DNA from: Phoenix dactylifera
Taxonomy: Eukaryota > Streptophyta > Magnoliopsida > Arecales > Arecaceae
Length of the DNA stretch: 64,000 nt
Assembly: GCF_009389715.1 (NCBI RefSeq)
Contig: NC_052409.1
Location: forward strand, 3,127,275-3,191,274
Reading direction: 5' to 3'
Below, one piece after another: positions 58,178 through 64,000 of the stretch. Each line of letters opens with the position of its first letter. The first letter of the stretch is position 1. The position numbers and the translations under genes are program-made. The notes beneath the pieces were generated by a model. It ran no database searches. It was not told where the DNA came from and worked only from the letters and a program-made list of their open reading frames with translations.

Positions 58178-61100
58178 CATTTTAGAAGTTATGTCAAAAG
58201 ATCGAAAGATAAAATCTCACCAGCAAATGCAAACGCCCTCCAACATGACCTCCACAAAATGATTGCAAGCAAGCCAGATGTTGAGATATAGTCTGTGATT
58301 GATGTTGGTGAGGAAGATCTGATACATGAGAAGAATGTGTACACTGATGTATGTGAGATAAGTGGGCAGTGTGTTGATTTTGCTGAATGGTTTGGTTATT
58401 TGTTTGATGGAGAGGGTGAAACTGAGGCTGCTGTGGAAGTTGTTGCATGGGATGTTTTGAAGGAGACTGCTGCAAATTTTGCGGCTGAAATAGAATAAAA
58501 TGCATATTACTAGTCATCTGCTCCCAAATCGAAAGCACATATACTGTTATATCTAGAAAGAACAATAAATTATTAAAATACATGAACAAGTTCATTAAAA
58601 CATAATGACAAATCAGATAATGAGACTTACATAACTAAAATAATGCAAATCTAAGCAGAACAAAAACCTTCTTAAGTACCTCTTATTTTGCATGACACTC
58701 TTGTAGCTGTAAAATTGGAAATGTAAAGAATATTCACTTTCTAGTGCAAGAAATAGTTAACATCGATGTTCTAAAAACCAAACCAGACCAGATGATTGTA
58801 CCAGTTAAACCGCCGCCCGGCCATGCATCTGGTCAGAGCAAGCCTTTAAAACCATTTCTACTGAAAAACTGGATTAAACCGTGTGAACTACTAGTTAAAC
58901 AGGTGATTTATTCAAACAATTCCGTGTGAACCGGACTGTTTTCACTTTACCCATAAAATTCCTTGTGGGATTGGGACTAGTGCATGATTGTGGGCTCTCC
59001 CTTCTACATGCCACACTACACTTCTTTGCCTTCCTCCAGAAGTGGATAGTGGCCTCCATGGTCCCCGCCTCTCTTTCTAGGCAAGCCAAACCTCGAGCTC
59101 CACCCACAACCTCCAGCACCCCCCGATCAAGTACCACCTTCCTCCCCCACCGCCCCCCCCTCTCTCTCTCACCCCTCAACTCTCAATGCTCAAGACCTCA
59201 ACCCTTGGGCTTTAGCAAGAGTAGCAAAGAGCAACACCACAACCCACAACCTCTCCATGTCTTACCCTAGCCTTAAAGTAGCAAGACCTTATACCTCTAG
59301 CTACAGCAGGAAGGCCGTGGCCATGATGGAGATTTTCTCTATGAAGTTTCTAAATTTACAAATAATATATAATATATGATTATAAATATGTAATTTAAAC
59401 TTAACGTATGTATGATATCTAGTAATAATATACTTATAATATTATGGTGATGACATAGTTCAGTTCTAGTTGACCCCATAATTGAACTGGTGACCCATGA
59501 CCTGGTCATCTTCCGGGTCAATCAACAATCGAAGCTTTAAAACATTAGTTGATATAATTAGATTTCACTATCAGAATTTTCAGTGATTTGTGAGAGAAAA
59601 ATAGCTATCAGATGGGCGTCAGGAACTAAATCTAATGTAATATATGTAACCCCAAAGTGGAAAACAAGTAATTTATTCGCCTTTATATCATATAGATTGG
59701 TGAAATTGGAAGACATTTTTTCCTTGGTAAATAAGATCTCCATTCAAATTGAAAGAAAGGAAACTGCTGCTCATCCTAATCCTCTCTCTCGCTGCCTTAA
59801 TAGCTCCCTGCCCTTCAAATATGTTTTCTTTAGCTCCAATTTTTCTCCATTTAATCCTATTTCTATCTTTGTTTATTTTTATTCTTTTTCTACGCTTAAT
59901 AATTGCACGTGCCTATGGACTGATACCTCTAACAACTTCAAATTAATTAAGAATTTAAGCCTCTGAAATCTATTCACATATTAAAAGATATCAGTATTAG
60001 TGTTGTTTAATAACTAAGCTGCAATAGTCCTTTGCTTCAGTAGATCAAAAATCTTATGTGCGAAGTTCATGCCAAAATCATGTGTTGGAACAAAGATTTT
60101 TTTTTTTTTTAATAAGCAACCTTTCTGGTTCAGGGGATAAACAATACCTTCTTGAATTCTTAGAGATGTTTTTTGTAGACATATACGTGGATAAGATAAT
60201 TTAAAACTGACACTATAAAAGAAAGTCGTCTCACAGATGACAGACCCTTCTTGCACTTGATTGGAAGTGATTGTTCTAGAAAATGATTTCATCCGCAATT
60301 TCAATTACTAGTATTTGGTACGTGCAATTCATGTGAGAAGAAGTAACAATGGTCATGAAACCCTCCAAGAATGTGGAGCAGGCTGAAAACTTTTATGTGG
60401 GGTGAGGCCCACGAATATTATTATTCGAACACTCTCTCTTGGAGGCCAACTTCAAGCAGAAAGTTCAGCCATACAAAGCCCCATGTTGTACATGGTAGAT
60501 GATTGATGAATAGTCTTACTCATATTTAAGAATATGAAGAGAGACTGTTCTACGCCAGTCAACTTCAGTTAGTAAAGAAAATTCCATGCAAAAAATACAC
60601 TTAATATGATCAATGAAGCAGACTCTTGTGGGCAACGAATGTAAGCTCGTAGAAAGAAATATCTGAGAGAGAAATTTGTAATCTTGTAATAGAACGTTAC
60701 CTCATTTATAGGACGGAATCCCGTGGCATTAGACAATGAAGAAGAACTATCAGGACCTGACAAGGCCTAGTCAAATGTAAAGGAGAAAGAAATAGCAAAA
60801 TTAGATGCAACTTCAATTAAGCGTGCAAAACTTGGCATCTAAAATATCATGCAGAACTTACAGCCAACCCTGGGATGTTAGAGACAGATGGAGATGCAAC
60901 CCGCCTGTACTTATGACGGGGCGAGTAAAATTTATAATCTCTTGCTGAGATAGCAACCTCATGCCGACCGGTCAATCGTTTGAACCTAGCATACACAAGA
61001 TGGACAGATAACCTGATCTTAATTCACATCATGCATTTAACAGTTTATTAGATGAGTCAACAAGTAGACAAAAACGATACTCTCGCAATTGTTATTGTAA

Positions 61101-63248
61101 AAGGATAACCTGTCAATGACTGTTTGTACAAAGCTGATGATAAATCCTACATTTCATGTATCATGGTGAGTGAATGTGTTTCATGATTCAAGAAAATAAG
61201 ATATTACAATAAAAGTTCAAAATGATTTTGTATATGAACTAATTAAAGAAGTGAATCTTTGGTTATGTTATATGCCCTACTGATGGACTACTCAATCTCA
61301 ACTTTGATGAAAGTACGCCCCTAACTTGAAGCAAATTACTCTGACTACAAATTACTATGATTTACACATAATGGAAACAATAATTTCTGCAAAGTTGGGT
61401 TGAATCTGAACAGCTTTGAAGCTTGAATTTTATCCATCAACCATCAAAGATACTCCATTGATACTAATTGATGGACCTCCATATTAGTGACATAATAACG
61501 AAAGTTTGCAAACTTGTATTCACTTAGGGGCTGGATAGATGCCTAACTCATATTCATGTCATATATCCCACGTGACAGGGAATAGGGTGAAGACAGGGAA
61601 AGGTATGAGTTATTGATGATTGTTACCACAGCCCCAAGATTTCCAAATCGTAAGATTGCAGGATCAATGCCTTCCCAATTCCATCTAAGTTATCCTTCAC
61701 CTCATCTCCTTGACCAAATCCTACTCACGTTCATGAAATCACAAAGATATGATAGTTGGGCATCCATGCAGCCCCCTCTCCCCCCCCACCCCTTTTTTTC
61801 TGAAAAAGCTTTACATCATCTTTTTAAGCTTAAGCATCAATTTTGTCATGGCCTTGTATCTAGGCTAAGGCATTATTTTTCTGTGCATCCATGATGACTT
61901 GTATTATCATTAATGCAACCAGTCTGGATGGACAAGTGATGAGAAACATAAGGATTACAATTCAAACATACCACTCTGCATCCTCGACAGTCAGACTGCT
62001 TGGTTTCTCAATGATCACCAAACCATTGACTACTACAAAGCGAACACGTTTTTCCTCATGTACCACTAGCTCGGGAAATCTTGTCCTTGTTTCAAAAGAA
62101 GTTGCCAATTCTCTTCGCCTAAAGCGAGAAGGTCCTACAACATCAGTAGCACAAAATAATTAGAAAGATAACAAGTTAGTCAAGAACTTTCTTCTGAAGC
62201 TTCTTCAAGTTACCTTTCCTAGGAAACTTTTTTGCTAGTCTTCTATACAAACCACCAGCTGCTTCAAGAGCCACCCCAATGTTCTTCTCACGAATACCAC
62301 CCAAGGAAGCAAGACGCATATTCACATCATTCACTAAGGTTTCATACAAATTTGCCACATACATCAGTGGTAAGACGAACCTTGGGTCACCTTCATATTG
62401 TATTTCTCGTGCCTTTCTTTTGTTTAATTTATCATGCCCCTGACCATAGTCAGCATCAGCAGAGTCTGCCACTTCAACTACATGCTCTTTGATAAAATGC
62501 TCCACAAAAATTTGCAAGAACCTCGCCCTTGCAGTCTCTATTGGTGAAACATCTGTCCCGATGGTTGGAAGTAAATCGATCATTTGAAATTAGTGGGAAA
62601 CTAAACATAGTGCAGTTAAACTTAAGTGAAACATCCATGATAACTAGAAATTGCAAAGTGCAAAAATTTAATCGCCCGGAGAAGATACCATCGATTGTCA
62701 ACATGTTGTAAGGTGAACTTGAAGACCTGCCACTATTTTCAATGGCAGATTGGTCTTCGTCAACTCCGACACCATGAAGGGGAATCGAATTCCTATATGA
62801 TCCAGGTATGCAGTCCTGGCAAATTTAACAAATAAAATGAGCAACCACTTAGGTTCAAATCGAATAATCTAATAACAGTCCAATTTCCATGCAAAGATCA
62901 CAAAAGATCACAGCCTTCGACTGACCACAATTTAACCAAGAAAACCTTGCATCCTATCATTTCCTCCTACCATGATCTCGGGTTCAATCTTTCGGTAAAA
63001 ATTCAAACTATTGATCAAAGTACAAAAAGATTCAAAGACAGGAATTAGAGGAAAGGGAAGCATACCACGGAATTAGATTCATCGTCATCGTCCAAGCTGT
63101 CTTCAGTGACGGCATCACGATCGACATCACTGATCCCCTCAATCTCGCCTGGGCGAGCGTCTACCGTGTTAAGATCGTGCAGCGAGCCGCTGATGAAAGA
63201 ATTGGCCGGTCTCAAATTGTAGTGCTGCACCGGAACTCTGGTCCCCAT
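56051..63248 (-). CDS. Conserved plant protein of unknown function with C-terminal zinc ribbon, eight exons
   Basis: Minus-strand exons 63248-63066, 62815-62689, 62552-62214, 62134-61972, 60985-60862, 60766-60701, 58484-58221 and 56152-56051 join in phase to 455 codons plus stop. The N-terminus MGTRVPVQHYNLRPANSFI, then an acidic stretch (DSLDDDDESNS), looks like a conserved plant family. Residues about 105-215 form a helical region (IETARARFLQIFVEHFIKEH, then LYETLVNDVNMRLASLGGI). A short basic/beta region follows (RFVVVNGLVIIEKPSSLTVE). Residues 335-422 are Gln/His-rich. The last 33 residues hold CDEC and CSEC (Cys 430, 433, 445, 448), a four-Cys zinc ribbon. I cannot name the protein. The acidic, Gln-rich and zinc-ribbon make-up suggests a nuclear or protein-protein role, but that is inference. 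ATG 63248 is the only ATG in the open first exon. Confidence 0.88.
58139..58175. repeat. (TA)n microsatellite
   Basis: Eighteen or so uninterrupted TA units in intron 7 of the zinc-ribbon gene, 46 bases beyond the 5' splice site of exon 7. Confidence 0.95.
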
Positions 63249-63399
63249 CGATCGACGATCTCCCTCGAACCCTAGTGTCAGACGCCTCCTCCGCCACGAG
63301 CACCAAATCCTAGCAGGAAGAACTCGTCCCGCCCGTGCTCCCTTCCACCTTCTTCCTTCTTCTCGATCGAGATGGAAACCCTGCAAGCCATAGAGAAAA

Positions 63400-64000
63400 C
63401 CCTAGCGCCATTTTTTCGCTGTGTTTCGGAAAACCCTAGGGTTTCCTGGCTCTAGTTTTGAAGTAAAGAGAAACTGCGATCCAAACCTGAGGCCGGGGGC
63501 GAGCTTCCGCTTCTCGGAGCCTGTCTCCAAGCCTCTCACTGCAAGCTTCCGCACCTGCTTCCAAGCCGACGGCTTCCCCTAATTCCCAAAAACCCGCGCG
63601 GCCAGGGAAAGACTGCCCCCGTTCATACTAGGAAATTACCAATCATTGGCACGTGCACTGCACGTGACTGGAGGAACTAGAAAAATAAGCTAGCATTTGA
63701 TTTTCCCTTTAAAAAAAATAAAAAGCATTTGATGCATTGATGTGATTTTCCACCTAGATTTATTAAATGTACTTTTATTTACATACTTGTTTCATTTTTT
63801 TGATAGATATCGTAGTTCATGATACTCTCTCACTACAATTTTCAACCAGTATTTCATTTATTCTGATGCAACAACGGTAGATTGAGAAAATGTTTTATAC
63901 TTATATGAATTGAATGCAACACCCATGATTAAAAAGGTTGGGCTTTGCTTTACATGCATATAAAACTTGCTCCTATTTTATTTATATAGTTGTTCCATTT
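63400..64000. other. Leader and 5' flank of the zinc-ribbon gene
   Basis: 63400-63600 is C/G-rich with TTTCCCTAG-like leader words. It has a possible 5' UTR donor on minus (CCTCAG then GTTTGG near 63487), so the leader may contain an intron. 63650-64000 is AT-rich, and I see nothing else in it. Confidence 0.4.

Noticed and set aside
58780-59540. C-rich stretch in the zinc-ribbon gene intron with a 114-codon plus-strand frame
   Set aside because: It has repeat-like edges (AACCGG/GGGTCA words, TTTAAAAC) and a Pro/Ser/Thr-rich frame antisense to the gene; more likely a dispersed repeat than an exon.
1-64000. CRISPR arrays, bacterial operons, phage or other prokaryotic systems
   Set aside because: The window is plant nuclear DNA with spliced genes; no spaced repeat array or prokaryotic gene cluster is present.

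Overview
The window is nuclear DNA of a flowering plant with a large, repeat-rich genome: genes with long AT-rich introns, GT-AG splicing, full-length LTR retrotransposons, MITEs and an Au-type SINE. The GC-rich first exons and the repeat style suggest a monocot, and a palm is my best guess, but nothing in the window proves the species.

Layout. (1) 1-159: the 5' end of a minus-strand gene leaving the window, with a presequence-like N-terminus. (2) 3466-16557, minus: a complete ten-exon peroxisomal polyamine oxidase (PAO2/3/4 type, 492 aa), with a 42-codon upstream ORF in its leader. Its introns hold an Au-like SINE with a target-site duplication, a decayed hAT transposase, hairpins and polypurine repeat modules. 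(3) 16.9-22.9 kb: gene-poor, with an LTR-like remnant followed by a tRNA-iMet primer-binding site. (4) 23127-24049, plus: a two-exon OXS3-like stress gene. (5) 24.5-26.6 kb: a 1.5-kb Tourist-like element, a 212-bp hAT MITE and an 80-bp tandem duplication. (6) 27782-28759, minus: an intronless F-box gene. (7) 30583-37597: a complete but decayed Ty1/Copia element, coding on minus, with a 5-bp target-site duplication. (8) 40183-53216, plus: an eight-exon CTNNBL1 gene (528 aa), a spliceosome-associated ARM-repeat protein. A Tourist-like MITE ends 130 bp before its ATG, and a gag-protease-only Ty3/Gypsy element and a fold-back element sit in intron 2. (9) 56051-63248, minus: an eight-exon conserved plant protein (455 aa) of unknown function with a C-terminal zinc ribbon.

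The genes are unrelated housekeeping or stress genes, each with its own promoter; I see no operon-like logic and no dedicated new multi-gene system. The most interesting signals are regulatory: the PAO upstream ORF, and a 12-base tandem splice donor found at two successive CTNNBL1 exon ends that must be used in two different registers to keep the protein open. Exon coordinates come from reading splice sites and checking codon phase across every junction. There is no transcript evidence.
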